A DNA stretch of 64,000 nucleotides from Prevotella sp. (lineage in GTDB: Bacteria > Bacteroidota > Bacteroidia > Bacteroidales > Bacteroidaceae): contig JAIKZG010000018.1 in NCBI GenBank assembly GCA_024682415.1, forward strand, positions 50,404 through 114,403. Reading direction: 5' to 3'. This document shows, in pieces, positions 44,101 through 53,087 of the stretch. The translations under genes and the position numbers were made by a program. Under the pieces are notes generated by a model, which searched no databases, had not been told where the DNA came from, and was given only the letters and a program-made list of their open reading frames with translations. Every line of letters begins with the position of its first letter. Within the stretch, counting starts at the first letter, position 1.

Positions 44101-45255
44101 TCAAGCGCGTTGGGTCATCATGTGATGGAAACTCGCTGGATAAGAAGCAAATACTATCTTAAGAGCTTGCTCAACACATGGTATTTCGGCAACGACGGTA
44201 AGGCGATGGCGAAGCTCAACAAGTATAGCCAGTGGACTCCTTCTGCCGTGTATGAGGCTTACAAGGTGTATGGCGATACTTCTTACATCAAGACTATCAA
44301 GCCTGCCCTTGAGGAGCAGTATGCTTATTGGCAGAACACTCACCGACTGAAGAATGGTCTGTATTGGCAGGCTGATGTGCAAGACGCAATGGAAGAGAGT
44401 ATCAGCGGTGGACGCAAGAAGCAGTTCGCGCGCCCTACGATAAGCAGTTATATGTATGGCAACGCGATGGCTCTCGCAGCCATGAACCGCATCATGGGCG
44501 ATGAGGCTAAAGCTAAGGATTATGAGCAGAAAGCCGATACATTGAAAAATCTCGTAAATGCCAAGCTTTGGAACAAGAATCATCAATTCTTTGAGACAAT
44601 GCGTGGCGACACTCTCGCTCAGGTGCGTGAGGCTATAGGCTATATGCCTTGGTATGTGAATATGCCTGTAGATAAAAAATATGACGCTGCATGGCTTCAG
44701 ACCAACGACGACAAGGGATTTGCCGCTCCTTACGGACTTACTACTGCCGAGATGCGCCATCCTCTGTTCCGTTCTCATGGCGTGGGCAAATGCGAATGGG
44801 ACGGTGCTATCTGGCCTTTCGCCACAAGCCAGACGCTCACTGCTATGGCAAATTATCTGAATGGCGATGGTGAGAAGGTAATCTCTGATTCAGTGTTCTT
44901 TAATCAGATGAAACTTTATGTTCAGAGCCAGCATCATCGTGGCTTGCCTTACATAGGTGAGTATCTCGACGAGCAGAACGGCAACTGGCTGATGGGCGAC
45001 AGAGAGCGCAGCCGTTATTACAATCATTCTACTTTTGCCGACCTTATTATCACAGGCATAGTAGGTCTGCGTCCTCAGGCCGACGGAAGCATTAAGGTGA
45101 ATCCGCTTATTCCTGAGAATACATGGGATTACTTCTGCCTCGACGGAGTGAACTATCACGACCATATCCTTACCATCATTTACGATAAGACAGGCAGTCA
45201 TTATCATCAGGGCAAGGGCTTAATTGTTCTCGTGGATGGCAAGAGAATGAAATAA
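41146..45255 (+). CDS. Multidomain secreted glycoside hydrolase: GH43-like and sialidase-like propellers plus GH142-like domain
   Basis: A 1369-residue exported enzyme with a signal peptide ending ...NVDAKD. Residues about 25-310 look like a five-bladed GH43-type propeller (VMRDPSIVKGPDGTFHLVWTS, VWAPELFYDD, FSSIDATMVKRG, FCEGPSTAKVGDWYYIYFD). About 320-690 look like a second, sialidase-like propeller (YNHQSFLAYWNNRFYLSYLTNP, WTAPKVLFPE, GGNTWRTPVNRAHG). About 700-900 is a LamG-like beta-sandwich, and about 910-1369 an (alpha/alpha)6 barrel (MEEMYYYRWWSLRKHFVRTP, CEWDGAIWPFATSQT, YYNHSTFADLI). The propeller plus barrel layout resembles BT1020 of B. thetaiotaomicron, a GH143 DHA hydrolase joined to a GH142 beta-L-arabinofuranosidase that acts on RG-II. 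Assignment is by architecture; the match of each propeller to GH143 is not certain. Confidence 0.75.
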   Translation: MIKKTLSRVLPLAFACMATFSNVDAKDVYVSTSFHEPATDGLRFIYSYDGLHWDNIQGTFLTPLVGKQKVMRDPSIVKGPDGTFHLVWTSSWRGDRGFGYAHSKDLIHWSKERFISVMPDTTTVNVWAPELFYDDVKKQYMIIWASCIPGKFPDGLEDHKNNQRLYYTTTKDFKHFSETKLLIEPGFSSIDATMVKRGKNDYVLVFKDNTRKERDVKVAFSTSPYGPWSAASKPFTDKFCEGPSTAKVGDWYYIYFDSYEKKIYDAVKTRDFKNFKRQTDAVKFPVGHKHGTVFMADENIVNNLIKENRDAVHYTGKTIARPERHDGGLKPVVGVHNIQIMRGADKWLYNHQSFLAYWNNRFYLSYLTNPRSEHEMPGRTMFMTSKDGYTWTAPKVLFPEYNVPDGYTKESLPGIVAKNAKAIMHQRVGFYVAKNGKLLAIGNYGVALTPKDDPNDGNGIGRVVREVKADGSFGPIYFIYYNHGFNEKNTDFPNYRRSKDRKFVKACEEMIANPLQRMQWVEEADRNDSIIPLQKPYKAFCSYTLPDGRKVALWKHALTSMSSNGGNTWRTPVNRAHGFVNSNAKIWGQRLTDGTYATVYNPAEYRWPLAISLSSDGLEYNTLSLVHGDVTPERHWGRYKSYGPQYTRGIQEGNGIPKDSDMWVTYSNNKEDIWVSRVPVPVKLNATAQADGSDFSKYKSLADMTDWNIYSPLFAPVKLDGEWISLSDKDPYDYAKVEKLIPNTKEVRVEFKVRPMQNNHGQLDIDFLDDNGNMASRIVFDSLGVASVKGGARFGTLIKKYEADKTYRIRVLLSQDLHKATYFVNGEKACERMFDTPVESFSRIVFRTSDTFTEPNYMTPADQWKDMPRADEVDAEATFKIKDLKTISLDGDGANAVLKFDDYKHYVDKFNTMEDENIKTDIPNSESAEWMNKNIPLFDCPDKAMEEMYYYRWWSLRKHFVRTPQGYGMDEFLVKRSYADNYNLISSALGHHVMETRWIRSKYYLKSLLNTWYFGNDGKAMAKLNKYSQWTPSAVYEAYKVYGDTSYIKTIKPALEEQYAYWQNTHRLKNGLYWQADVQDAMEESISGGRKKQFARPTISSYMYGNAMALAAMNRIMGDEAKAKDYEQKADTLKNLVNAKLWNKNHQFFETMRGDTLAQVREAIGYMPWYVNMPVDKKYDAAWLQTNDDKGFAAPYGLTTAEMRHPLFRSHGVGKCEWDGAIWPFATSQTLTAMANYLNGDGEKVISDSVFFNQMKLYVQSQHHRGLPYIGEYLDEQNGNWLMGDRERSRYYNHSTFADLIITGIVGLRPQADGSIKVNPLIPENTWDYFCLDGVNYHDHILTIIYDKTGSHYHQGKGLIVLVDGKRMK

Positions 45256-45301
45256 CGCTGATTTTTGAATAATATATACTTTTTCATTTGAAAACCAAGA
45301 T

Positions 45302-46612
45302 ATGAATAGACAGCTACTAATTGCTGCGTGCATGATGTGCCTTACGGCAAACGCGCAGAAACCTACTTTTGAGAATCATTACACACGTCCGCTGAATGAT
45401 GTAATGGCAGACGTGGCAAAACGCTTCGGCGTTCGTTTTAAATACAATGTGGATACGGCAGGACTGAAATTGCCGTATGCCGACTTCCGTGTTCGTCCTT
45501 ATTCTATCGACGAAACTCTTGACAACATCTGCTCTTACTTCGACTTTAAGCCAGTGAAGCAGAGCGGCAATCTCTGGAAAATCAAGCCTTACGAATATCC
45601 ACGTCGCCAGGCTGAGGACGGAAAGAAACTCATCAGTTATCTTTCTTCTCTCTATGCCGACAAGCAGCAGTGGGAGGCTCGCCGAGATACTCTTCGCAGA
45701 GAGGTGCGCGAACGTCTTGAGATAGATCCGTTGCTCAAAGCCTGCTCTAATGATAAGCCATTGTATGGCAAGATCAGAAAGTATGACGGCTACACAGTGC
45801 AGAATTTCTGCCTGAAGACTTGCAACGGTCATACTGTAAAAGGCTCTATCTATGCGCCAGTGGCAAAGGGCAAGCATCCGCTTATAATCTGTCCTAATGG
45901 TCATTTCCTTAATGGTCGTTACGGCAAGGTGCAGCAGTTGCGCCTCGGCTCATTGGCTCGCATGGGCGCTATATGCGTGGATTATGATATATGGGGCTGG
46001 GGTGAGTCGGAAGATGAAGTGGGAGCAGCCGCTCATCAGACTACCGAGGCTCATCGTATGCAGGCTGTAAATGGCGTGCGCATTCTCGACTGGATGATAA
46101 AGCGCAAGGATGTGGATCGCAGCCGTGTCGCTGTAAATGGCGGTTCGGGCGGAGGTTCTGCTGCCGTTCTCCTTTCAGTGCTCGATAGCAGATACACCGC
46201 AGCGTGTCCTGTAGTAAGTATGTCGTCATGGTTTGATGGCGGATGCCCTTGCGAGAGCGGTATGCCGATACAGTTGGCAGGTGGCGGCACTTGCAATGTG
46301 GAACTTGCTGCAATGTTCGCTCCTAAACCTATGATGGTGGTAAGCGACGGCGGCGACTGGACAGCCACAACTCCGGAGGTGGAGTTCCCATTCCTGCAGC
46401 GCACTTATGGCTTTTATGGCGCGAAGGACAATGTGCAGAATATTCATCTGCCTAACGAGCGTCATGACTTCGGGCCAAACAAGCGCAACGCAGTGTATAA
46501 GTTCTTTATCGATGCATTCAAACTTGACAAATCAAAACTCGATGAAGATAAGATAACTATCGAGAGTGAGAATCAACTTCGTTTTTATCCTAAGAAGAAT
46601 ACCGATAAGTAA
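45302..46612 (+). CDS. Alpha/beta-hydrolase esterase with N-terminal STN/DUF4974-like domain (CE19-like)
   Basis: A 436-residue exported protein (signal peptide ending ...TANAQ). Residues about 25-95 (RPLNDVMADVAKRFGVRFKYNV...YSIDETLDNICSYFDFKPVKQSGNLWKIKP) form a secretin/TonB short-N-terminal-like fold, as found in anti-sigma factors and TonB receptors. The rest is an alpha/beta hydrolase with nucleophile Ser in VNGGSGGGSA, acid Asp probably in VVSDGGDWT and His in NERHDFGPNKR. In the RG-II loci of Bacteroides an alpha/beta hydrolase (BT1017, family CE19) removes pectin methyl esters; the genomic setting here suggests a similar role, by inference. It begins 46 bp after the GH142-type gene and ends 2 bp before the GH95 gene. 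Confidence 0.7.
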   Translation: MNRQLLIAACMMCLTANAQKPTFENHYTRPLNDVMADVAKRFGVRFKYNVDTAGLKLPYADFRVRPYSIDETLDNICSYFDFKPVKQSGNLWKIKPYEYPRRQAEDGKKLISYLSSLYADKQQWEARRDTLRREVRERLEIDPLLKACSNDKPLYGKIRKYDGYTVQNFCLKTCNGHTVKGSIYAPVAKGKHPLIICPNGHFLNGRYGKVQQLRLGSLARMGAICVDYDIWGWGESEDEVGAAAHQTTEAHRMQAVNGVRILDWMIKRKDVDRSRVAVNGGSGGGSAAVLLSVLDSRYTAACPVVSMSSWFDGGCPCESGMPIQLAGGGTCNVELAAMFAPKPMMVVSDGGDWTATTPEVEFPFLQRTYGFYGAKDNVQNIHLPNERHDFGPNKRNAVYKFFIDAFKLDKSKLDEDKITIESENQLRFYPKKNTDK

Positions 46613-46614
46613 TA

Positions 46615-48996
46615 ATGAGAAAACTGATTATTTCAGCCATCGCCATGATAATGGCTGTGCCTATGATGGCTAAAAACAGTCATGTGCTGTGGTATAATCG
46701 CCCCGCGCAAAACTGGAATGAGGCGTTGCCTATCGGTAATAGCCGTCTTGGCGGAATGATATTCGGAGGCGTCGCTTCTGAGCATATTCAGCTCAATGAG
46801 GAAACAATATGGACAGGCAGCCCTAACAGTAATGCCAATCCCGACGCAAAGAATTATATAAAGAAGATTCAGAACCTTATATGGCAGGGTAAATACAAGG
46901 AGGCTAATGATATGGCCAACGATCATGTCATGTCGCTCAACTCAAATTGCGGTATGGCTTATCAGACGTTTGGCGATATTCTTCTTTCATTCCCTGGTCA
47001 GAATGGTTATACGGATTATTATCGTGAGCTTAGCCTTGACTCTGCGCGCTCAGTCACTACTTATGTCGTTGACGGAGTGAAATACAAGCGCGAATATATC
47101 TCTTCTTTCGCTGATAATGTAATCGCGGTGCGAATTACTGCTGATAAGAAAGGAATGATAACTTTCAACGCGCAGCTTACAAGCCCTCATCAGGATGTGA
47201 ATATCCGCACCGAGGGCAATGAAATCGTGCTGAGCGGTATTTCCGATAAGTTGGAAAACAAGAAGGGAAAGGTTACGTTCACCGGTCGTGCCGCTGCCAA
47301 GATTAAGGGCGGAACGATGCAAAGTCGTGACGGTGTGCTTTCAGTGTGCAATGCTGATGAGGCTATCGTGTATATCACTATCGCCACCAATTTCAAGAAG
47401 TATGACGATATAACAGGCGATGACGCGAAGAAGTCGGAGGAAGCATTGCAGAATGCCCTTGCCCATGATTATGACAAGATGAAGGCTGAGCACGTGAAGA
47501 AGTATCAGTCGCTGTTTAATCGTGTAGACCTCAATCTCGGTGAAGATAAATATGCCAATCTGCCTACTGATGAACGCATAGAGCAGTTTAGCAAACACAA
47601 TGACTTGCATTTGGCTGAAACTTATTTTCAGTTTGGTCGTTATCTTCTTATCAGCTCTTCGCAGCCAGGCACTCAACCTCCTACGTTGCAGGGTATATGG
47701 AACGATAAACTCACTCCTAACTGGGACAGCAAATACACTACCAACATCAACCTTGAAATGAACTATTGGCCTGCTGAGGTTGCCAATCTGAGCGAACTCA
47801 CCGAGCCGTTGGTAAGAATGGTAGACGATTTGAGCCACACAGGGCATGAATCGGCTCGCATTATGTATGGTCTTGATGGTTGGGTGCTTCATCATAACAC
47901 CGATATCTGGCGCGTAACAGGCGCTATCGACCACGCTGCTTCGGGCATGTGGCCTACAGGCGGAGCGTGGATTTGTCAGCATTTGTGGGAGCATTATCTC
48001 TATACAGGCGACAAGTCGTTCCTCGCAAAGGTTTATCCTATTATGCAGGGCGCGGCGCGATTCCTCAATCAGTTGATGGTGCAGGAGCCGAAGAATCATT
48101 ATTGGGTAGTCACTCCAAGTCTTTCTCCTGAGCACGACCACCCGGGCGGAGCTTCTCTCGACGCAGGCGTAACGATGGACAATCAGCTTGTGCGTGATTT
48201 GTTCAGCCATGTAATCACAGCGTCAAAGATATTGAATGACAAGCAGGCAAAGGCGTTTAACGACAGCCTTCAAACTAAGATTAACGGTCTGCCTCCTATG
48301 AAGATAGGCAAGCACGGACAGCTTCAGGAATGGATGACCGACTGGGACGATCCTAAGGATAATCATCGCCATGTTTCTCATTTGTATGGCATGTATCCAA
48401 GTAATCAGATTACTCCATATTTCACTCCTGAGCTTGCTCAGGCTGTGAAGACCTCGCTCATTCATCGTGGTGATCCGTCTACAGGCTGGTCTATGGGTTG
48501 GAAAGTATGTCTGTGGGCACGTCTGCTTGATGGTAATCACGCATGGAAGCTGATCAACGACCAGATGAATCTCGTGCGCAATCAGCGCAAGATGGGTGGC
48601 ACTTATCCTAACCTCTTCGACGCTCATCCGCCATTCCAGATTGACGGTAACTTCGGCTGCGCAGCTGGTATCGCGGAGATGTTGTTGCAGAGCCATGACG
48701 GAGCGATAGACCTTCTTCCTGCCATTCCCGACGCATGGCAAACGGGCAGCGTCAGTGGCTTAAAGGCAAGAGGCAATTTCGAGGTCGGAATGTCGTGGAA
48801 TAACGGCAGTCTGACAAAGGCTACAATCAAATCTATCATCGGCGGACGCGCTGTTATCCGCAGCCGTGTGGCTCTCGTCGGAAAAGGATTGAAGCAGGTG
48901 AAGAACAATGTTTCTTACAAGTTTAATGATACTCCTATCTTCACATATCAGTTGAATACAAAAGCAAATAAAACATATACTTTACAAGCAAAATGA
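46615..48996 (+). CDS. GH95 glycoside hydrolase (alpha-L-fucosidase / alpha-L-galactosidase family)
   Basis: A 793-residue exported enzyme (signal peptide ending ...PMMAKN). LWYNRPAQNWNEALPIGNSRLGGMIFGGVASEHIQLNEETIWTGSP is the classical N-terminus of GH95. TNINLEMNYWPAEVANLSEL, GWVLHHNTDIWRVTGA, SPEHDHPGG and HPPFQIDGNFGCAAGIAEMLLQS belong to the (alpha/alpha)6 catalytic barrel; the Asn/Asp residues here form the active site. GH95 enzymes remove alpha-1,2-L-fucose or, in the RG-II loci, alpha-L-galactose. Given its neighbours, L-galactose or L-fucose of an RG-II side chain is the more likely target. Its stop overlaps the next start (ATGA). Confidence 0.9.
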   Translation: MRKLIISAIAMIMAVPMMAKNSHVLWYNRPAQNWNEALPIGNSRLGGMIFGGVASEHIQLNEETIWTGSPNSNANPDAKNYIKKIQNLIWQGKYKEANDMANDHVMSLNSNCGMAYQTFGDILLSFPGQNGYTDYYRELSLDSARSVTTYVVDGVKYKREYISSFADNVIAVRITADKKGMITFNAQLTSPHQDVNIRTEGNEIVLSGISDKLENKKGKVTFTGRAAAKIKGGTMQSRDGVLSVCNADEAIVYITIATNFKKYDDITGDDAKKSEEALQNALAHDYDKMKAEHVKKYQSLFNRVDLNLGEDKYANLPTDERIEQFSKHNDLHLAETYFQFGRYLLISSSQPGTQPPTLQGIWNDKLTPNWDSKYTTNINLEMNYWPAEVANLSELTEPLVRMVDDLSHTGHESARIMYGLDGWVLHHNTDIWRVTGAIDHAASGMWPTGGAWICQHLWEHYLYTGDKSFLAKVYPIMQGAARFLNQLMVQEPKNHYWVVTPSLSPEHDHPGGASLDAGVTMDNQLVRDLFSHVITASKILNDKQAKAFNDSLQTKINGLPPMKIGKHGQLQEWMTDWDDPKDNHRHVSHLYGMYPSNQITPYFTPELAQAVKTSLIHRGDPSTGWSMGWKVCLWARLLDGNHAWKLINDQMNLVRNQRKMGGTYPNLFDAHPPFQIDGNFGCAAGIAEMLLQSHDGAIDLLPAIPDAWQTGSVSGLKARGNFEVGMSWNNGSLTKATIKSIIGGRAVIRSRVALVGKGLKQVKNNVSYKFNDTPIFTYQLNTKANKTYTLQAK

Positions 48997-50411
48997 AAAA
49001 ACTCATAACTCTTGCGCTGGGCGTTGTAATGGCTCTCAGCGCAAGCGCTGTTTCTAAACCATGGACTAATGGTCCGTTGGTTGTTTCTGATAATCATCGT
49101 TATCTTGTTCATAAGAATGGTCAGCCTTTCTTCTGGATGGGCAACACCGCATGGCTTATGCCAGAGCGTCTTAATCGCGACGAGGTGGAATATTTCCTTT
49201 CCAAAGAGCGTGAGGCTGGATATAATGTAGAGCTCGTTCAGGTGCTCAATGCCATCCCTACATTCAATGTGTATGGACAGGCTGCCAACAATGCCGAGTT
49301 TGATTTCACCAATGTTTCCAAGAAAGGCGTATATGGCTATTGGGAACATCTCGACTATATCGTTGATCAGGCTGCCGCCAATGGTATCTACATCGCTATG
49401 GACATAATCTGGGGCTCACAGATTGAGAACATGAGCCAGAAGAAAGCTGCCGCTCTCGGCACATTCATTGCCAAGCGTTACGCTGGCAAGCCAAACATCA
49501 TCTGGATGATTGGCGGCGATATTATGGGCGATAAGCATCCTGACTATTGGGACGCTATGGCTCGCGCTATCAAGAAGATTGATAAAGTGCATCTCATGAC
49601 ATTCCATCCGCGTGGAAGAACCACTTCCGCTCGTTGGTTTAACGACCGTGAATGGCTTGATTTCAATATGTTCCAGAGCGGACATCGTCGTTATGGTCAG
49701 CGCAATGGCGACGGTGATTACACAATAAAGGACAACACCGAGGAAGACAACTGGCGATATGTGGAAATGAGCTTCGAGAAGACTCCGTTGAAGCCTGTTA
49801 TCGATGGTGAGCCGTCTTACGAGGATATTCCTCAGGGCCTGCACGATGCTAATCAGCCACGTTGGCAAGACTATGATGTGCGCCGTTATGCTTATTGGTC
49901 AGTATTCGCCGGCAGCTTCGGTCATACTTATGGTCACAACTCAGTTATGCAGATGATGCGTCCGGGCGTTTTGGCTTCTTTCGATGGCAAAAAGCCATGG
50001 TGGGAAGCAATGCACGACCCAGGCTACAATCAGATGAAATATCTGAAATATCTCATGCTTTCATTCCCGTTCACCGAGGGAGTAGGCGATCAGAGTGTCA
50101 TCGCAGGCAAGAATGGTGAGCGTTACGATCGCGTCATCGCCACTCGCGGTAATGATTATATGTTGGTATATAATTACAGCGGCAAGCCAATGAGCATCGA
50201 CCTCACAAAAATCAGCGGCGCAAAGAAGAATGTATGGTGGATGAATCCATCTAACGGCAAACTTACATTCTTGGGCGAGTTTGATAATAAGACCGTAGAG
50301 TTTACTTCTGATGGCGCTTATCTTCATGGCGCAGATCGTGTGCTTATTGTAGTAGACAGCAGTAAGAACTACATCGGCAAGAATGATACCGAACTGAAGG
50401 TAAAGGAATAA
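48993..50411 (+). CDS. GH140-like apiosidase (DUF4038 family)
   Basis: A 472-residue exported enzyme (signal peptide ending ...SASAVS). The opening GPLVVSDNHRYLVHKNGQPFFWMGNTAWLMPERLNRDEVEYFLSKEREAGYNVELVQVL is the DUF4038 (beta/alpha)8 domain of GH140. KPNIIWMIGGDIMGDKHPDYWDAMARAIKK, PVIDGEPSYEDIP (catalytic acid region) and FAGSFGHTYGHNSVMQM follow, then a C-terminal beta-sandwich (VIATRGNDYMLVYNYSGKPMSIDL). GH140 enzymes cleave apiose-to-galacturonate linkages in RG-II, exposing side chains A and B. The length fits. Translationally coupled to the GH95 gene by a 4-bp overlap and followed by a GH2 gene 28 bp on. Confidence 0.85.
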   Translation: MKKLITLALGVVMALSASAVSKPWTNGPLVVSDNHRYLVHKNGQPFFWMGNTAWLMPERLNRDEVEYFLSKEREAGYNVELVQVLNAIPTFNVYGQAANNAEFDFTNVSKKGVYGYWEHLDYIVDQAAANGIYIAMDIIWGSQIENMSQKKAAALGTFIAKRYAGKPNIIWMIGGDIMGDKHPDYWDAMARAIKKIDKVHLMTFHPRGRTTSARWFNDREWLDFNMFQSGHRRYGQRNGDGDYTIKDNTEEDNWRYVEMSFEKTPLKPVIDGEPSYEDIPQGLHDANQPRWQDYDVRRYAYWSVFAGSFGHTYGHNSVMQMMRPGVLASFDGKKPWWEAMHDPGYNQMKYLKYLMLSFPFTEGVGDQSVIAGKNGERYDRVIATRGNDYMLVYNYSGKPMSIDLTKISGAKKNVWWMNPSNGKLTFLGEFDNKTVEFTSDGAYLHGADRVLIVVDSSKNYIGKNDTELKVKE

Positions 50412-50439
50412 TTTAAAACTTAATACTTATAAAGACTAA

Positions 50440-53037
50440 ATGAAAAATCTATTCGTATTGTTGGCAGTTGCTGTGGCAATGCTTTGTCCTTCAATGGGCG
50501 TTGCGGCAGTTATGCCGACTTCTGTTGCCGGTCTGATTCCGTTGAATGGTTCCGGCAGAGTGGTTTACAATTTCAATCAGGGCTGGCGTTTCCATCTCGG
50601 CGATGCTAAGGGAGCTGACGCGCAGAACTTTGATGACTCTAAATGGGAAGTGGTATGCGCTCCTCATTCTGTCACCCTTGAGCCGTCAGAGGTGAGCGGT
50701 TGCCGCAATTATCAGGGTGTGTGCTGGTATCGTAAGCATTTCACCATGCCAAATGATATGCAGGGCAAGCAGGCTATTGTTCATTTCGAGGCTATCATGG
50801 GCAAGCAGATTGTCTATGTGAACGGCAAAAAGGTGAAGGAACATCTTGGCGGTTATCTCCCTATTGAGATAGACCTTACTAAATGTGGTGTAAAGGCTGG
50901 CGACAAGGCAGTTATTGCGGTCATGGCGGATAACAGCGACGACAAGTCTTATCCTCCTGGCAAGAAGCAGACAGCTCTCGACTTCGCTTATCATGGCGGA
51001 ATGTATCGCGATGTGTGGCTCATCGGTAAGAGCAAGGTTGCCATCACCGACGCCATTGAGGCTAATGAAGTAGCAGGCGGTGGCGTATTCATTCATTTCG
51101 ACAACATTTCATCTAAGTATACCGATGTGCTTCTTAATGTGGAAGTAGCCAACAACACCGACAAGGCGCAGACTCCTACCGTCTTAGTACGCATTAAGGA
51201 CGCGAAAGGCAAAGTGGTAAAGACTATAAAGAGCAAGCATTCAATCGCAGCTCACGACAAAACTACGGCAATGCTCGCCACTGGTTTGAAGAATCCAAAT
51301 CTGTGGAGTCCTGAAAATCCATATCTCTATACAGCTGAAATCTTTGTTCAGAACTCATCTTCAAAAACTTTGAACGACGGCGGCGCAGTGCGTTTTGGTA
51401 TTCGCAGCGCGGAGTTCCGTGGCAAGGACGGTTTCTATCTCAATGGCAAGCCTTATCATCAGCTTATTGGCGGCAATCGTCATCAAGACTTCGCTTATGT
51501 GGGCAACGCCCTTCCTAACAGTCAGCAGTGGCGCGACGCAAAGAGATTGCGCGACGCTGGCATGACTATCATCCGCGCGGCTCACTATCCACAAGACCCT
51601 TCATTTATGGACGCTTGTGACGAGCTCGGACTCTTTATCATCGTTCCTACTCCGGGATGGCAGTTCTGGAACAAGGAAGCGCAGTTTGTGGAGCGTGTTT
51701 ATCAAAACACTCGTGACATTATCCGTCGCGACCGCAACCACCCATCAGTGCTTATGTGGGAACCTATCCTCAATGAAACCCACTATCCTGCCGACTTCGC
51801 TATAAAGTCATTGCAGATCACTCGCGATGAATACCCTTATCCTTATCGCCCGGTAGCTGCAGCCGATATGAACTCAGCAGGAGTGAAGGATAATTACGAT
51901 GTGCTTTATTCATGGCCATGGGAGGTGGAGAAGAGTGCGAAGAACACTAATAAGTGCCTTTTCACTCGTGAGTTTGGCGAGTATGTAGACGACTGGTACG
52001 CTCACAACGCAATCAATCGTGCTGCTCGTTATTGGGGTGAGAAGTCAATGCTTACCGCAGCCCTTTCTCTTGCCGACACTTACGGACAGATGTTCCATGG
52101 TCAGCGTCAGTTTATAGGTGGTTGCCAGTGGCATCCGTTCGATCATCAGCGTGGCTATCATCCTGATGCTTATCTTGGCGGTATCTACGACGCTTTCCGT
52201 CAGAAGAAATACGCTTATTGGATGTTCCGCTCACAAGACAGAACAGCAGAGCCTATGGTTTACATCGCTAATGAGATGACGCAGTTCTCTGACTCTGATG
52301 TAGTAGTGTTCTCTAACTGCGACAGCGTGCGCCTCACTGCTTTTGAGGGCGATAAAGTCGTTACTCTGCCTGTAGTCAGCGATAAGAACGACCAGCCAAG
52401 CAAGCCAGTTGTGTTTAAAGACTTCTGGAATTTCTGGAGAGCTCGCAGCTATAGCTACAATAAGAAAAACTGGCAGCGTGTTAGCCTTTTGGCAGAGGGT
52501 ATAAAGGATGGCAAGGTGGTATGCACCGAGAAGAAGATGCCTTCACGCCGCAGCACAAAGATTCGCCTTTATGTAGACTCTCTTGGTAAGGGCCTGATAG
52601 CCGACGGCAGCGACTTTATTGTTGTAGTAGCGGAGATTACCGACGACAACGGCAATGTGCGCCGACTGGCTAAGGACAATATCTATTTTGAGGTTAGCGG
52701 TGAGGGTCGCATCATCGGCGACGCAAGCATTCTCGCTAATCCTCGTGTAGTGGAATGGGGTAGTGCTCCTGTTCTCATTCAGAGCACCAACAAGCCGGGC
52801 AAAATCACCATTACCGCGCGCAGCTTCTTCCCAGGCACTTACGCTCCTACTCCCGACACCATCACTATCGAGAGCGTGCCTGCCGAGTTCCCAATGTGCT
52901 ACTCTGATAAGCCTTCCGCTTCGGCAGCAGTAAACGCAGCGAATGTTGCGGGCAGCCAGTCGGCCATGAGCGAGGCTGAGCGTCAGCGCATTCTTGAGCA
53001 GGTGAATCAGCAGCAGCAGGATTTCGGTGTGCAGTAA
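50440..53037 (+). CDS. GH2-family glycoside hydrolase
   Basis: An 865-residue exported enzyme with a signal peptide ending near ...SMGVAAVMP. The N-terminal jelly-roll has WRFHLGDAKGADAQNFDDSKWEVVCAPHSV and GVCWYRKHFTMP. A beta-sandwich and the (beta/alpha)8 domain follow with FREFRGKDGFYLNGKPYHQLIGGNRHQDF-type start, RDRNHPSVLMWEPILNETHYP (acid/base Glu) and CLFTREFGEYVDDW (nucleophile Glu). C-terminal Ig-like domains end in a Gln-rich tail. GH2 covers beta-galactosidases, beta-glucuronidases and, in RG-II loci, beta-galacturonidase and alpha-L-arabinopyranosidase; substrate cannot be fixed here. Last gene of the cluster. Confidence 0.9.
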   Translation: MKNLFVLLAVAVAMLCPSMGVAAVMPTSVAGLIPLNGSGRVVYNFNQGWRFHLGDAKGADAQNFDDSKWEVVCAPHSVTLEPSEVSGCRNYQGVCWYRKHFTMPNDMQGKQAIVHFEAIMGKQIVYVNGKKVKEHLGGYLPIEIDLTKCGVKAGDKAVIAVMADNSDDKSYPPGKKQTALDFAYHGGMYRDVWLIGKSKVAITDAIEANEVAGGGVFIHFDNISSKYTDVLLNVEVANNTDKAQTPTVLVRIKDAKGKVVKTIKSKHSIAAHDKTTAMLATGLKNPNLWSPENPYLYTAEIFVQNSSSKTLNDGGAVRFGIRSAEFRGKDGFYLNGKPYHQLIGGNRHQDFAYVGNALPNSQQWRDAKRLRDAGMTIIRAAHYPQDPSFMDACDELGLFIIVPTPGWQFWNKEAQFVERVYQNTRDIIRRDRNHPSVLMWEPILNETHYPADFAIKSLQITRDEYPYPYRPVAAADMNSAGVKDNYDVLYSWPWEVEKSAKNTNKCLFTREFGEYVDDWYAHNAINRAARYWGEKSMLTAALSLADTYGQMFHGQRQFIGGCQWHPFDHQRGYHPDAYLGGIYDAFRQKKYAYWMFRSQDRTAEPMVYIANEMTQFSDSDVVVFSNCDSVRLTAFEGDKVVTLPVVSDKNDQPSKPVVFKDFWNFWRARSYSYNKKNWQRVSLLAEGIKDGKVVCTEKKMPSRRSTKIRLYVDSLGKGLIADGSDFIVVVAEITDDNGNVRRLAKDNIYFEVSGEGRIIGDASILANPRVVEWGSAPVLIQSTNKPGKITITARSFFPGTYAPTPDTITIESVPAEFPMCYSDKPSASAAVNAANVAGSQSAMSEAERQRILEQVNQQQQDFGVQ

Positions 53038-53087
53038 ATCCTTGTGATACATCGTTATTAATCAGCGAAATCAAAAGATAAATATTA

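Noticed and set aside
53038..53087. preQ1 riboswitch before queD
   Set aside because: Only 50 bp separate the GH2 stop from the queD start, with no recognisable pseudoknot-like aptamer.
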